Source: Pelagibacteraceae bacterium AG-404-P08 (GTDB lineage Bacteria > Pseudomonadota > Alphaproteobacteria > HIMB59). Taken from it: a stretch of 43,425 bases of DNA. Where the stretch lies: assembly GCA_003216195.1 (NCBI GenBank), contig QCJF01000010.1, positions 1 through 43,425 on the forward strand, in the 5' to 3' direction. Both the position numbers and the translations under genes were made by a program. Positions 34,638 through 43,425 of the stretch are shown piece after piece. The notes under the pieces were generated by a model, which saw only the letters and a program-made list of their open reading frames with translations, was not told the DNA's origin and did not search any database. Numbering within the stretch: the stretch's first letter is position 1; the number at the start of each line of letters is the position of its first letter.

Positions 34638-35005
34638 TATAATACCTCAGGAGCTAGACTAACTATTTTCATCATATTTCTTTTTCTAAGCTCTCTTGTA
34701 ACGGGTCCAAAAATTCTTGTTCCAATTGGTTCATTTTGTTTGTCTAAAAGAACAGCTGCATTAGAGTCAAATTTAATTGATGTACCATCTTCCCTAATTA
34801 ATGGCTTTTTTGTTCTTACTATAATTGCTCTTTGTACTTCACCTTTTTTTACTTTAGATCTTGGAATAGCATCTTTGACTGAAACAACAATAATGTCTCC
34901 TATTCTTGCATATCTTCTTTTAGATCCACCAATAACTTTTATACAGCTTATTAATCGTGCTCCAGAATTATCAGCTACTTGTAAATTTGACTCTGCTTGT
35001 ATCAT
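34637..35005 (-). CDS. rplN: Ribosomal protein uL14
   Basis: A 122-residue L14: [18 protein letters not shown] at the start and [19 protein letters not shown] at the end, normal length. It forms intersubunit bridges and binds the silencing factor RsfS. One-base overlaps with rpsQ and rplX. Confidence 0.98.
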   Translation of the reverse strand: MIQAESNLQVADNSGARLISCIKVIGGSKRRYARIGDIIVVSVKDAIPRSKVKKGEVQRAIIVRTKKPLIREDGTSIKFDSNAAVLLDKQNEPIGTRIFGPVTRELRKRNMMKIVSLAPEVL

Positions 35006-35232
35006 TATTTAATAACTTCCCATGATTTATTTTTAGAAATAGGTCTGGTTTCTTGAATTCTTACTGAGTCTCCCACTATATTTTTATTGTCACTGTCATG
35101 AGCAAGGTATTTTTTTGAGACTCTTATTATTTTTTTATAAACAGGATGGGTAGTCTGTCTTGTTACCAAAACAGATATGGTTTTGTCACCAGATTTTTTA
35201 ACAACTTTTCCAGTTAAAATACGTCTAGGCAT
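35005..35232 (-). CDS. rpsQ: Ribosomal protein uS17
   Basis: A 75-residue S17: [18 protein letters not shown] at the start, [18 protein letters not shown], and the [10 protein letters not shown]-like [13 protein letters not shown] ending. Its ATG lies inside the last codons of rpmC, overlapping by 8 bases. Confidence 0.97.
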   Translation of the reverse strand: MPRRILTGKVVKKSGDKTISVLVTRQTTHPVYKKIIRVSKKYLAHDSDNKNIVGDSVRIQETRPISKNKSWEVIK

Positions 35233-35380
35233 TTTTATTTAACCTTTCTTTTGTTAAAAGTGATGCGATTTGCTTTTTAACTTTTTTAAATTGAGAGGTA
35301 TCTGTGAGTTGTCCACTTTTCTTCATAATTTTAAGGTTAAATAACTCTTTTTTTAAACTATTTATATCTTTATCAGCCAT
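35225..35380 (-). CDS. rpmC: Ribosomal protein uL29, short form
   Basis: A 51-residue L29 in the slot between rplP and rpsQ. The translation begins [18 protein letters not shown], then [17 protein letters not shown] and ends [10 protein letters not shown]. The family core ELFNL...SGQL...F..VKK.IA is clear. E. coli L29 has 63 residues; this one is shortened at the N terminus. The ATG at 35380 shares one base with the rplP stop, and the TAG at 35225-35227 lies within the start of rpsQ. It sits at the tunnel exit and helps dock trigger factor and SRP. Confidence 0.93.
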   Translation of the reverse strand: MADKDINSLKKELFNLKIMKKSGQLTDTSQFKKVKKQIASLLTKERLNKNA

Positions 35381-35793
35381 TAAAATTGATCCAATGATAC
35401 GAATGTTGTTTTTACAGGTAATTTTGCAGATGCAAGTTCAAAAGCTTTTTTTGCTAAATGCTTGTCTACACCATCAACTTCAAACATAATAGTCCCAGGT
35501 TTAACTCTACACACCCATCTGTCAATAGCGCCTTTTCCTTTACCCATTCTAACTTCTGCAGGTTTTGCTGTAACTGGAACATCTGGAAACACTCTAATCC
35601 AAAGTCTACCTGCTCTTTTTAAAAATCTTGTTATAGCTCTTCTAGACGCTTCTATTTGTCTAGCAGTAACTCTCTCGGCATCTAATGATTTAAGTCCATA
35701 ATATCCGAATGTAAGTTCGTAATTTCCTTTGGCGTTGCCATGAATTCTACCTTTATGCTGTTTTCTGTATTTTGTATTTTTAGGTAGTAACAT
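35380..35793 (-). CDS. rplP: Ribosomal protein uL16
   Basis: A 137-residue L16: [16 protein letters not shown] at the start, [20 protein letters not shown], and [13 protein letters not shown] in the middle. It helps place the A-site tRNA near the peptidyl transferase centre. One-base overlaps with rpsC and rpmC. Confidence 0.98.
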   Translation of the reverse strand: MLLPKNTKYRKQHKGRIHGNAKGNYELTFGYYGLKSLDAERVTARQIEASRRAITRFLKRAGRLWIRVFPDVPVTAKPAEVRMGKGKGAIDRWVCRVKPGTIMFEVDGVDKHLAKKAFELASAKLPVKTTFVSLDQF

Positions 35794-36458
35794 TAGTTTG
35801 ATTTCGCTTTTTTATCTTCATTATTGTTTGTTGTATTTTTACTTTCGCCCTTTAGAAGCCATACTTTTACACCAATAATTCCATAAGTCGTCAGAGCTCG
35901 GGCTGTTGCGTAATCTATATCAGCTCTTAGAGTATGTAAAGGAACACTTCCCTCTGAAAATTTCTCTGTTCTAGCTATCTCAGCACCACCTAATCTGCCA
36001 CCACAAACAATTTTTATACCTTTAGCACCTAATTTAATTGCTGATAATCCTGATTTTTTCATTGCTTTTCTAAAAGCAACCCTTTTTTCTAGTTGTCTAG
36101 CAATTGAGTCTGCAACTAGGGATGCGTCTGTTTCAGGTTTTTTAATTTCCTTTATATCCAAAGAGATACTTTTATCAGATAGTTTAGATAACCTATTTCT
36201 TAACTTTTCGATATCAGCACCTTTTTTTCCAATAAGAACACCAGGTTTAGATGTATGAATAATTATTTTTAAGTTTGCAGCAGCTCTTTCAATGATAACT
36301 GAACTTATTCCAGCTATTGAATAGTTTTTTTCAATATAGTTTCTAATTTTAAAGTCTTCTTTTAAAAAATTTGAATAGTCTTTTTTTTCAAACCAAGTTG
36401 ACTGCCAATATTTATTAATTCCTACTCTTAATGAAGTTGGGTTAACTTTCTGTCCCAT
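35793..36458 (-). CDS. rpsC: Ribosomal protein uS3
   Basis: A 221-residue S3 with [14 protein letters not shown] at the start, a KH domain ([17 protein letters not shown], about 70-86) and a C-terminal domain with [17 protein letters not shown] and [13 protein letters not shown]. It lines the mRNA entry channel. One-base overlaps with rplV and rplP. Confidence 0.98.
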   Translation of the reverse strand: MGQKVNPTSLRVGINKYWQSTWFEKKDYSNFLKEDFKIRNYIEKNYSIAGISSVIIERAAANLKIIIHTSKPGVLIGKKGADIEKLRNRLSKLSDKSISLDIKEIKKPETDASLVADSIARQLEKRVAFRKAMKKSGLSAIKLGAKGIKIVCGGRLGGAEIARTEKFSEGSVPLHTLRADIDYATARALTTYGIIGVKVWLLKGESKNTTNNNEDKKAKSN

Positions 36459-36799
36459 TATAATCTCTCCTCTAAAACTAAAGTTAATCTAGAAAAGGGT
36501 TTAATAATTTGAAAAGCTCTACCCTTACTCATTGGTCTAAATCTTTTCATCCTTAAACTTTTGCCAACGTAAGCTTCTTTCACAAAAAGTTTATCGATGT
36601 CTAAATTATTATTATTTTCTGCATTCGCTACAGCAGAATTTAGAGTTTTAAGTACTTCTTTACTTACTCTTTTGTTTGAAAATTTCAAAATATTTAAAGC
36701 TGAATTAATATCTTTTTTTCTTATATCTTTAACAATTAAGTTAAGCTTTTGTGAGCTAGTTCTTATCATTTTATTAATTGCTTTGACTTCTTTAGACAT
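36458..36799 (-). CDS. rplV: Ribosomal protein uL22
   Basis: A 113-residue L22: [27 protein letters not shown], and the exit-tunnel loop region around [16 protein letters not shown] (about 83-98). Conserved and full length. It starts 2 bases after the rpsS stop and shares one base with rpsC. Confidence 0.97.
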   Translation of the reverse strand: MSKEVKAINKMIRTSSQKLNLIVKDIRKKDINSALNILKFSNKRVSKEVLKTLNSAVANAENNNNLDIDKLFVKEAYVGKSLRMKRFRPMSKGRAFQIIKPFSRLTLVLEERL

Positions 36800-36801
36800 A
36801 A

Positions 36802-37086
36802 TTATTTTTTACCCTGAACTGCTTTCTTATCACCTGAATGACCCTTAAACACCCTAGTGGGTGAAAACTCACCAAGTTTATGGCCGACCATGTCTTCTGT
36901 AACGTAAACTGGTATAAAAGATTTACCATTGTAAACGGAAATAGTTACTCCGACAAAATCAGGTATGATAGTTGATCTTCTTGACCACGTTTTAATTGGA
37001 GATTTGGAACTTTCTTCTTTAGATTTTTTAACCTTTTTGAATAGAGTTACATCAAAGTAAGGTCCTTTCCATACAGATCTTGCCAT
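36802..37086 (-). CDS. rpsS: Ribosomal protein uS19
   Basis: A 94-residue S19: [12 protein letters not shown] at the start, [14 protein letters not shown] in the middle and [22 protein letters not shown] near the end (key residues GEFSPTR). It forms the head of the small subunit with S13. ATG shares one base with the rplB stop. Confidence 0.98.
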   Translation of the reverse strand: MARSVWKGPYFDVTLFKKVKKSKEESSKSPIKTWSRRSTIIPDFVGVTISVYNGKSFIPVYVTEDMVGHKLGEFSPTRVFKGHSGDKKAVQGKK

Positions 37087-37910
37087 TACTTTTTAGCCCT
37101 TCTTGATATGATCATCTTAGATGTAAATTTAATTCTTCTTGTCTTCTTGCCTTTTGTTTTCATACCCCATGGCGTTGAAGGATGTCTACCACCGGATGTT
37201 CTTCCTTCTCCACCACCATGAGGGTGATCAACAGGATTCATTACAACACCTCTAACAGTAGGTCTTATACCTAGATGTCTTTTAATTCCAGCTTTACCAA
37301 TTTTTTTGTTTTTATTATCTTGATTAGATACTACCCCTATCGTAGCCATACATTCACCATGGACTAGTCTGGTTTCGCGGGATGAAAGTTTAACCATTAC
37401 ATATTTTTCTTGTTCTCCTAGTACCTGTGCAAAAGATCCTGCTGATCTACATAGTTTACCACCAGCTCCTGGTTTTAATTCAATATTGTGTATAGATGTA
37501 CCAGTTGGTATATTTTTTATCTTCATCGCATTACCAGATGATATTTCTGTTTTGGTTGATGAAATAACCTTATCGCCAGTTTTTAAATCAGTAGGAGCAA
37601 TAATGTATTCTTTTATATCTTGATAGTTAATTAGCGCTATGAAGGCACTTCTATTAGGATCGTATTCTATTCTCTCTACTGTACCAATTTTATCAAATGT
37701 ATTTCTTTTAAAATTTACTAGTCTATATTTTTTCTTGTGCCCACCAGATCTATGTCTAATTGTAATCTTACCAGTATTGTTTCTACCAGAATTAGGTTGT
37801 AAGTCTTCAATTAAAGATTTTTCTGGACGTCCCTTAAACAGCTGTGACTTATCGATTTTAACTGTTTTTCTATAAGAAGGTGTTGTCGGTTTGTAAGTTA
37901 TCAGTCCCAT
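37086..37910 (-). CDS. rplB: Ribosomal protein uL2
   Basis: L2 of 274 residues, starting [16 protein letters not shown]. This ATG (37910) is chosen over a GTG at 37925 because it matches the family N terminus and has AAGG at 6 bases. The peptidyl-transferase-centre region is intact: [22 protein letters not shown] (key H in DHPHGGG). It clears rplW by one base. Confidence 0.97.
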   Translation of the reverse strand: MGLITYKPTTPSYRKTVKIDKSQLFKGRPEKSLIEDLQPNSGRNNTGKITIRHRSGGHKKKYRLVNFKRNTFDKIGTVERIEYDPNRSAFIALINYQDIKEYIIAPTDLKTGDKVISSTKTEISSGNAMKIKNIPTGTSIHNIELKPGAGGKLCRSAGSFAQVLGEQEKYVMVKLSSRETRLVHGECMATIGVVSNQDNKNKKIGKAGIKRHLGIRPTVRGVVMNPVDHPHGGGEGRTSGGRHPSTPWGMKTKGKKTRRIKFTSKMIISRRAKK

Positions 37911-37911
37911 A

Positions 37912-38193
37912 TTATACCTTGCCACTCATATCTATGGTGTTGCCCTCTTTAAGAGTAACTATTATTCTTTTAAGCTCTGATCTTGTACCTCTTTGACCCT
38001 TAAATACTTTGGGTTTGCTCTTAACATTTAAACTATTCAGTTTTTGAACTTTAACTTTGTATGTGTCTTCTATTGTCTTTTTAATATTAATTTTATCTGC
38101 ATCGTTTCGAACTTCAAAAATGTACTTATTAAATTGAGCGTTAGCTGTAGATTTTTCTGTAATAACAGGTTTTTTAATTAAATTAAGATCCAT
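37912..38193 (-). CDS. rplW: Ribosomal protein uL23
   Basis: A 93-residue L23: [24 protein letters not shown] at the start (key motif PVITEKS) and [20 protein letters not shown] in the middle. It sits at the tunnel exit and binds trigger factor and SRP. One base separates it from rplD. Confidence 0.97.
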   Translation of the reverse strand: MDLNLIKKPVITEKSTANAQFNKYIFEVRNDADKINIKKTIEDTYKVKVQKLNSLNVKSKPKVFKGQRGTRSELKRIIVTLKEGNTIDMSGKV

Positions 38194-38194
38194 T

Positions 38195-38761
38195 TTAGTT
38201 ATTGCCTATGTATGAATTATAAATTGTTGATTTTTTTGAAAATAAAACCATATCTGATTTCAATGCTGTGTGGACTGAATAACTTTTATCTGAGAGAAAG
38301 TATATTTTTTTGTAGTTTTGAAATTTAATAATCAATTTATTTTCAATTATATTACTAAGCACAAAAATAATCATTTTGTTTGGGTTTTTATTTAAAAAAT
38401 CAGAGATATTTTTTTCATCTAATTTTTCCTCATCAAAAACAAAGAGTGATTTATTATTACTTTTACTAACTATTGATGAAGCTATAGCTCTTTTTTTGAC
38501 TTTTTTATTAACTTTATAAGAAACCAGATGAAATTTTGGTCCAAAAGCTTTACCCCCACCTCTTCTTTGAGTTGTTTTTTTGTTACCAGCTCTTGCATTT
38601 CCAGTTCCTTTTTGTTTAAAAAGTTTTTTTCCTGAGCCAGCAACTTCAGATCTATCAAGACTGTGATTATTTCCTTGTTTATGGGAATAAATTTTTTGTA
38701 ATGATAAGTGTAAAGCTTTCTCAGATATATCTTTATCTTTTATTGTAATTTGTTCAAACAT
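38195..38761 (-). CDS. rplD: Ribosomal protein uL4
   Basis: A 188-residue L4. The tunnel loop with SEVAGSGKKLFKQKGTGNAR and GGGKAFGPKF is conserved; the protein is a little shorter than the usual 200-206 residues. In E. coli L4 autoregulates the S10 operon; here the S10 genes are fused to the str operon, so this is not assured. It follows rplC with no gap. Confidence 0.97.
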   Translation of the reverse strand: MFEQITIKDKDISEKALHLSLQKIYSHKQGNNHSLDRSEVAGSGKKLFKQKGTGNARAGNKKTTQRRGGGKAFGPKFHLVSYKVNKKVKKRAIASSIVSKSNNKSLFVFDEEKLDEKNISDFLNKNPNKMIIFVLSNIIENKLIIKFQNYKKIYFLSDKSYSVHTALKSDMVLFSKKSTIYNSYIGNN

Positions 38762-39367
38762 TTATTTAAAAACCTTCACTATAGATTTATTTTTTCCAGG
38801 AACAGATCCTTTGATAAATATTAATTTTTTATCTTGATCAATTAAAAGCACCTCTAAATTTTTGGTAGTTGTTAATTGATCACCTAGGTGGCCAGCCATT
38901 TTTTTTCCTTTAAAAACCTTACCAGGATTCTGATTTTGACCTGTTGAACCATGAGCTCTATGAGAAATAGAAACACCATGTGTTGCTCTCATACCACTAA
39001 AATTGTGTCTCTTCATAGCGCCGGCAAAACCTTTACCAGTTGATTTTGACTGTACCGAAACTTTATCACCAACTTTAAATTTAGGATCAATTAAAGAACC
39101 AACTTCTAGGAGTTCCTCGTCAGAATTTATTCTTTGTTCCTTAATTATTTTTTTTGGCTCTAAATTTAATTTATTGAATTCTTTTAGCTGAGGTTTATTT
39201 AGTTTTTTTGGTTTGAGAAAACCAATGATGTTTGCTAAATAACCATCCTTGTCAATAGTTCTATTTCCAACAACAGAACAGCTATTGTAATCAAGAACAG
39301 TTGCAGAAACTCTAGTACCATTTTTGTTAACAAATGAAGTTTGGCCAATTTTAGTACTAATTATCAT
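38762..39367 (-). CDS. rplC: Ribosomal protein uL3
   Basis: A 201-residue L3: GQTSFVNKNGTRVSATVLDY near the start (key GQT.F...G..V.VT), KGFAGAMKRHNFSGMRATHG and GSTGQNQNPGKVFKGKKMAGHLG. It nucleates large-subunit assembly. It begins 6 bases after the rpsJ stop. Confidence 0.98.
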   Translation of the reverse strand: MIISTKIGQTSFVNKNGTRVSATVLDYNSCSVVGNRTIDKDGYLANIIGFLKPKKLNKPQLKEFNKLNLEPKKIIKEQRINSDEELLEVGSLIDPKFKVGDKVSVQSKSTGKGFAGAMKRHNFSGMRATHGVSISHRAHGSTGQNQNPGKVFKGKKMAGHLGDQLTTTKNLEVLLIDQDKKLIFIKGSVPGKNKSIVKVFK

Positions 39368-39373
39368 GATTAT

Positions 39374-39688
39374 TTATTTTTTTATTTTTATATCTACATT
39401 GACGCCAGATGCTAAATCTAATTTCATAAGAGCATCAACTGTTTGAGGGGTGGGCTCAATAATATCCATCATCCTTATGTGAGTTCGCAATTCAAACTGC
39501 TCCCTACTTTTCTTATCAACGTGGGGAGATTTGTTAACAGTAACTCTCTCTATCTTAGATGGCATAGGTATAGGTCCGATAACTTTTGCTCCAGTTCTTT
39601 TGGCGGTTTGTAGAATGTCTATTGAGCTTCTATCTAAAATATTATGATCAAAAGATTTAAGCCTAATTCTAATATTTTGATTTATCAT
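39374..39688 (-). CDS. rpsJ: Ribosomal protein uS10
   Basis: A 104-residue S10: [16 protein letters not shown] at the start, [28 protein letters not shown] (key GPIPMP) and [14 protein letters not shown]. It binds the 30S head and is NusE in transcription antitermination. It starts 2 bases after fusA; tuf, often between them, is absent. Confidence 0.98.
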   Translation of the reverse strand: MINQNIRIRLKSFDHNILDRSSIDILQTAKRTGAKVIGPIPMPSKIERVTVNKSPHVDKKSREQFELRTHIRMMDIIEPTPQTVDALMKLDLASGVNVDIKIKK

Positions 39689-39690
39689 AA

Positions 39691-41754
39691 TTAAGCCAGT
39701 TTTGATTTTATTTCTTCTTCAACGTTTGATGGCACTACATCATAATGTGAAAATAACATTGTATAACTTGCTCTTCCTTGACTCATTGAGCGTAGATTAT
39801 TAACATAACCAAACATATTAGCAAGAGGAACTACAGATGATACGACTTTGGCATTACCTCTGTCTTCCATTTTTTCAATTTGACCTCTTCGCGAATTTAA
39901 ATCACCAATAATATCGCCCATGTAATCTTCTGGGGTAACTACTTCAACTTTCATCATTGGCTCAAGCAATTTTGGTCCAGCTTTTCCAACGGCTTCTCTA
40001 AATGCAGCTCTTGATGCAATTTCAAAGGCTAAAACAGATGAGTCTACATCATGAAAAGCGCCATCATGAACTTCTGCTTCAAAATCTATAACGTTGTAGC
40101 CAGCTATTACTCCATTTTGAGCAGCAAAATTAATACCTTTTTCTACTCCAGGAATATATTCTTTTGGAATATTACCTCCAACTACAGTATTAACAAATTT
40201 AACACCTGAATTTCTCTCTAATGGTTTAAATTTCATTTTTACTCTTGCAAATTGTCCAGCACCACCAGATTGTTTTTTATGAGTATAGTCTACCTCGACA
40301 TCTTTTGTTATTGTCTCTCTATATGCTACCTGTGGAGCCCCAACGTCCGCTTCAACTTTAAATTCTCTTTTCATTCTATCAACTAAAATTTCTAAATGAA
40401 GTTCACCCATACCTTTAATAATTGTCTGTCCAGACTCTTCATCTGAAGTAACTCTGAAACTTGGGTCTTCTTGAGCCAATCTTCCCAAAGCTTGTCCCAT
40501 TTTCTCATAGTCAGCTTTTGTTTTAGGTTCAACCGCAACCTCAATAACAGGATCAGGAAATTCCATTTTTTCTAAAATAACTTTTTTTGAAGGATCACAT
40601 AAAGTATCACCTGTTGTAACATTCTTTAAACCAACTAGTGCAACTATATCTCCTGCCTTTGCATCTTTGATTTCTTCTCTTGTATTTGAATGCATTAAAA
40701 GCATTCTTCCAATTCTTTCTTTTTGATTTTTTGATGAGTTCAATATTGTCGATCCAGAACTAAGATTTCCACAATAAAGTCTACAAAAGGTGATTTGACC
40801 AACAAAAGGATCAGCTGCTACTTTAAATGCCAAGGCTGCAAAAGGTTCTTCAGGGGTATTAGGAATTTGTAACTTATCATCTGAACCTTCTTTAATTCCT
40901 TCAACAAAACCAATATCTTTAGGAGAAGGTAAGTAATCTACAACAGCGTCAAGAAGAGGTTGAACACCTTTATTTTTAAATGCAGTACCACATAAAACAG
41001 GAACGAATTTAAAATCTATTGTTCCTTTTCTAATACAAGCTTTTAAAGTTTCAACAGATATTTCTTTACCCTCTAAATAATCTTCTAATGCCTTATCATC
41101 TGCTTCAACAGCATTTTCAATAAGTTCTTCTCTTTTTTTCTTAGCTTCCTCTAATAAATCTTCACTAATATCTGTGATATCAAATTCAGCACCAAGACTA
41201 TCGTCTTTCCAAATAATTGATTTAAAATTTACAAGATCAACAACACCTTTGAAATCTGCCTCTTTTCCAATTGCCATTTGTAATACGAGAGGATTAGCCC
41301 CTAATCTATCTTTAATAGATTGAACATTCATTTCAAAGTCAGCACCAAGTCTATCCATTTTATTGCAAAAACAAATTCTTGGTACTTTGTATCTATCAGC
41401 TTGTCTCCAAACTGTTTCAGATTGAGGCTCGACTCCAGCTACACCATCAAAACAAGCTACAGCACCATCTAAAACTCTTAATGATCTCTCAACTTCAATT
41501 GTGAAATCAACGTGACCAGGTGTGTCAATAATATTTATTCTATGATCATTCCAAAAACATGTAGTAGCAGCAGATGTAATAGTTATGCCCCTCTCTTGTT
41601 CTTGTTCCATCCAGTCCATTGTTGCGGCACCATCATGAACTTCACCTATTTTATGAGACTTTCCTGTGTAATATAAAATTCGTTCAGTTGTAGTGGTTTT
41701 ACCAGCATCTATATGAGCCATAATTCCTATATTTCTATATTTGCTAAGATCCAT
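39691..41754 (-). CDS. fusA: Elongation factor G
   Basis: A 687-residue translocation GTPase. G1 [11 protein letters not shown] (13-23), switch I RGITIT, G3 DTPGHVDF, G4 NKMD and domains II to V are complete, including domain [20 protein letters not shown] at 41754 is chosen over GTG at 41763 because AGGTGG lies just upstream and the family begins [10 protein letters not shown]. It starts 2 bases after the rpsG stop. Confidence 0.98.
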   Translation of the reverse strand: MDLSKYRNIGIMAHIDAGKTTTTERILYYTGKSHKIGEVHDGAATMDWMEQEQERGITITSAATTCFWNDHRINIIDTPGHVDFTIEVERSLRVLDGAVACFDGVAGVEPQSETVWRQADRYKVPRICFCNKMDRLGADFEMNVQSIKDRLGANPLVLQMAIGKEADFKGVVDLVNFKSIIWKDDSLGAEFDITDISEDLLEEAKKKREELIENAVEADDKALEDYLEGKEISVETLKACIRKGTIDFKFVPVLCGTAFKNKGVQPLLDAVVDYLPSPKDIGFVEGIKEGSDDKLQIPNTPEEPFAALAFKVAADPFVGQITFCRLYCGNLSSGSTILNSSKNQKERIGRMLLMHSNTREEIKDAKAGDIVALVGLKNVTTGDTLCDPSKKVILEKMEFPDPVIEVAVEPKTKADYEKMGQALGRLAQEDPSFRVTSDEESGQTIIKGMGELHLEILVDRMKREFKVEADVGAPQVAYRETITKDVEVDYTHKKQSGGAGQFARVKMKFKPLERNSGVKFVNTVVGGNIPKEYIPGVEKGINFAAQNGVIAGYNVIDFEAEVHDGAFHDVDSSVLAFEIASRAAFREAVGKAGPKLLEPMMKVEVVTPEDYMGDIIGDLNSRRGQIEKMEDRGNAKVVSSVVPLANMFGYVNNLRSMSQGRASYTMLFSHYDVVPSNVEEEIKSKLA

Positions 41755-41756
41755 CT

Positions 41757-42230
41757 CTACCACCTGTAATGTGCAAATGCTCTATTAGCCTCTGCCATTT
41801 TATGAACTTCATCCTTCTTCTTTACAGAGTTACCTTTATTTTCAAAAGCATCAATTAATTCGTTTGCTAACCTCTCTTTTTGGGTTTTTTCATTTCGTTT
41901 TTTTGAATTAGTTAAAATCCATTTAAATGCTAATGCTTGAGCTCTAGTACTTCTAACTTCCATTGGTACTTGATATGTAGCTCCGCCTACTCTTCTTGAT
42001 TTAACTTCAACAGATGGTTTAACGTTATTTATAGATTTTTGAAAATACTCTAATGGATCATCACTTTGATTGTTTGTTTTAATTATATCTAGGGCACCAT
42101 AAACTATTTTTTGCGCTACCGTTTTTTTACCACCTATCATAACCTCGTTAATAAATTTGTTTAACACAACACTATTATAAATTGGATCAGGTAATACTTG
42201 TCTTTTCTCTGCTGCTCTTCTTCTTGACAT
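41757..42230 (-). CDS. rpsG: Ribosomal protein uS7
   Basis: A 157-residue S7: [16 protein letters not shown] at the start, [34 protein letters not shown] and [15 protein letters not shown]. Normal length. It organises the 30S head and in E. coli represses the str operon. It begins 10 bases after rpsL. Confidence 0.98.
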   Translation of the reverse strand: MSRRRAAEKRQVLPDPIYNSVVLNKFINEVMIGGKKTVAQKIVYGALDIIKTNNQSDDPLEYFQKSINNVKPSVEVKSRRVGGATYQVPMEVRSTRAQALAFKWILTNSKKRNEKTQKERLANELIDAFENKGNSVKKKDEVHKMAEANRAFAHYRW

Positions 42231-42240
42231 AATTTAAATT

Positions 42241-42615
42241 TTAATTTTTTGGCCTTTTTGCACCGTATTTAGATCTACGTTGTCTTCTTTTTTCAAGCCC
42301 TTGGGTATCTAAAGTTCCTCTTATTATATGATATCTTACACCAGGTAAATCTTTAACTCTTCCTCCACGAATTAATACAACAGAGTGTTCCTGCAAGTTA
42401 TGTCCTTCACCTGGAATGTATGCCGTCACTTCTTGTCCATTTGTCAGTTTAACTCTCGCAACCTTTCTTAAGGCTGAGTTAGGTTTTTTTGGTGTGGTAG
42501 TGTAAACTCTAAGGCAAACACCTCTTTTTTGAGGGCACGACTTAAGTGCAGGTACCTTATTTCTTTTAGAGACTTTATCTCTAGATTTCCTAACTAATTG
42601 GTTTATGGTCGGCAT
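42241..42615 (-). CDS. rpsL: Ribosomal protein uS12
   Basis: A 124-residue S12 of the decoding centre: [32 protein letters not shown] (with K of the KKPNS loop, where streptomycin resistance arises), and [13 protein letters not shown]. Standard sequence. A TTGACT-N17-TATATT promoter lies directly upstream and the region before the ATG has no Shine-Dalgarno sequence. First gene of the ribosomal superoperon. Confidence 0.98.
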   Translation of the reverse strand: MPTINQLVRKSRDKVSKRNKVPALKSCPQKRGVCLRVYTTTPKKPNSALRKVARVKLTNGQEVTAYIPGEGHNLQEHSVVLIRGGRVKDLPGVRYHIIRGTLDTQGLEKRRQRRSKYGAKRPKN

Positions 42616-42624
42616 GGTTCGCAG

Positions 42625-42653
42625 AATATATTTATAGTATTAAGTATAGTCAA
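42625..42653 (-). promoter_or_regulatory. Sigma-70-type promoter of the str/ribosomal superoperon
   Basis: In the 41-base gap between rpoC and rpsL the minus strand has TTGACT (42653-42648), a 17-base spacer, and TATATT (42630-42625). Both hexamers are 5/6 matches to consensus at ideal spacing. The -10 ends 9 bases before the rpsL ATG, so transcription would start only about 2-4 bases before it, giving a nearly leaderless mRNA. Confidence 0.65.
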
Positions 42654-42656
42654 CAT

Positions 42657-43425
42657 CTATTTAGAGGTTTCTAGCTGTTTTAATAAAGAATTATCGCGAA
42701 TTTTAGCCTCTTTTCGAAGAGCTCTAATAACATTACCTGTTCCAGCTGGAATTAATTTACCAACAATAACATTTTCTTTAAGGCCGGTTAATTTATCAAC
42801 TTTTCCATTAATTGCTGCCTCGGTAAGAACTCTTGTTGTTTCTTGGAAAGAAGCGGCTGAGATAAAAGAATTAGTTTGAAGACTAGCCTTTGTAATTCCA
42901 AGGATCAACATTTTATAACCTATCTCTTTTTTACCTTCTTTTTTTAGTAGACTGTTCTTCTCGATAACATCTATTTTATCTTTTATGTCTCCTACTAAAT
43001 ATTCACTGTCGCCTGCTTCAATTACTTCAACTTTTTGTAGCATTTGACGTGTAATACACTCAATATGTTTGTCATCAATCAAAACACCTTGTAAACGGTA
43101 CACCTTTTGTACTTCTTTAACCATATATTCAGCTAGAGCCTCAATTCCAAGTATATTTAAGATATCTGTTGGAGCTGGGGTTCCATCAACGATCATATCG
43201 CCTTTGTTTACTTTGTCTCCTTCGTTAAAGTAAATGTAAGTGCCTTTTGGAATTAAAAATTCAACTGGCTCTCCTTCATCAGGATTAATAATGATTCTTC
43301 TTTTGCTTTTAATGTCTTTTCCAAATTCAATTGTTCCAGATATTTCTGCTAGAACAGCAGGATTCTTTGGTTTTCTTGACTCAAAAATATCAGCAACTCT
43401 TGGCAGTCCTCCAGTAATATCTTTT
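42657..43425 (-). CDS. rpoC: RNA polymerase beta' subunit, C-terminal part (cut by window)
   Basis: The last 255 codons of rpoC; the frame is open to the window edge at 43425 and continues beyond it. Recognisable stretches are [16 protein letters not shown] near the window edge and the conserved C-terminal [21 protein letters not shown] (key [15 protein letters not shown]). The protein ends LLKQLETSK at a TAG (42657-42659). Being directly upstream of rpsL on the same strand, it places the rpoBC and str operons side by side; read-through into rpsL is likely. Confidence 0.96.
   Translation of the reverse strand, partial: KDITGGLPRVADIFESRKPKNPAVLAEISGTIEFGKDIKSKRRIIINPDEGEPVEFLIPKGTYIYFNEGDKVNKGDMIVDGTPAPTDILNILGIEALAEYMVKEVQKVYRLQGVLIDDKHIECITRQMLQKVEVIEAGDSEYLVGDIKDKIDVIEKNSLLKKEGKKEIGYKMLILGITKASLQTNSFISAASFQETTRVLTEAAINGKVDKLTGLKENVIVGKLIPAGTGNVIRALRKEAKIRDNSLLKQLETSK

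Noticed and set aside
1-43425. CRISPR array, transposon, prophage or toxin-antitoxin module
   Set aside because: No regular direct repeats with spacers, no transposase or integrase ORF and no recognised toxin-antitoxin pair were seen.
1-43425. Intrinsic terminators
   Set aside because: No strong GC-rich stem followed by a T-run was found at gene ends; T-runs are common but lack stems, and convergent pairs leave no space.

Overview
The window is a gene-dense, strongly A+T-rich piece of chromosome from what looks like a streamlined alphaproteobacterium, of the kind found among free-living marine oligotrophs such as SAR11-like or HIMB59-like lineages. The exact lineage cannot be fixed from the sequence alone. 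The class assignment rests on a two-domain dCTP deaminase, NDUFA12-, DUF2155- and DUF1289-type proteins, the neighbourhoods rne/mrcA-prfB, accB-accC-DUF2155-mlaD-NDUFA12 and crcB-rluC, and a GTTC-N7-GTTC LexA site. No insertion sequence, prophage, CRISPR array or rRNA gene is visible. No stretch over 300 bases lacks a gene; the longest gap, about 107 bases at 4920-5026, contains only a possible -10 box at its left end.

Layout. 46-1239: an MFS permease. 1232-4919: a tight minus-strand operon (DUF1289 protein, GFA-family zinc protein, alpha/beta hydrolase, acyl-CoA synthetase-like enzyme, DEDDh exonuclease). 5027-7426: tRNA-Asn followed at once by an EamA transporter, then a TrpB2-type PLP enzyme. 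7423-9472: LexA-controlled umuD-umuC and a small membrane protein. 9503-14354: a MOSC protein facing the operon mrcA-prfB-AsmA-like; prfB is intact and carries the programmed +1 frameshift. 14409-20007: rne, an M48 protease, dcd, accB and accC. 20004-21486: NDUFA12, two tandem MlaD paralogues and a DUF2155 protein. 21514-25254: dacA, a phosphohexomutase and mgtE. 25269-26007: tRNA-Leu(GAG) and lipB.

25988-42615 (minus strand) is one continuous ribosomal superoperon: rpsL-rpsG-fusA, the S10, spc and alpha clusters with secY, adk and rpoA, then crcB and rluC. It follows the 3' end of rpoC (42657-43425, cut by the window edge). rpmC (L29), only 51 codons, is present at 35225-35380. rpmD (L30) and tuf are absent from their usual places.

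How it fits together. The content is housekeeping: translation, murein synthesis (mrcA, dacA), envelope lipid handling (MlaD pair, AsmA-like), fatty-acid and lipoate metabolism (accBC, acyl-CoA synthetase, lipB), RNA turnover, Mg2+ and fluoride transport, and SOS mutagenesis. The main signal beyond gene identity is compaction: all six convergent gene pairs overlap or abut, thirteen same-strand junctions share one base, both tRNAs sit 7-14 bases upstream of an ORF, and several core genes start with TTG. I found no clearly new multi-gene system. The most checkable unusual points are the RF2 frameshift, the LexA box over the umuD start, the paired MlaD genes, the tRNA-led ORFs, the probable leaderless rpsL promoter and the hairpin at the rpsM start.
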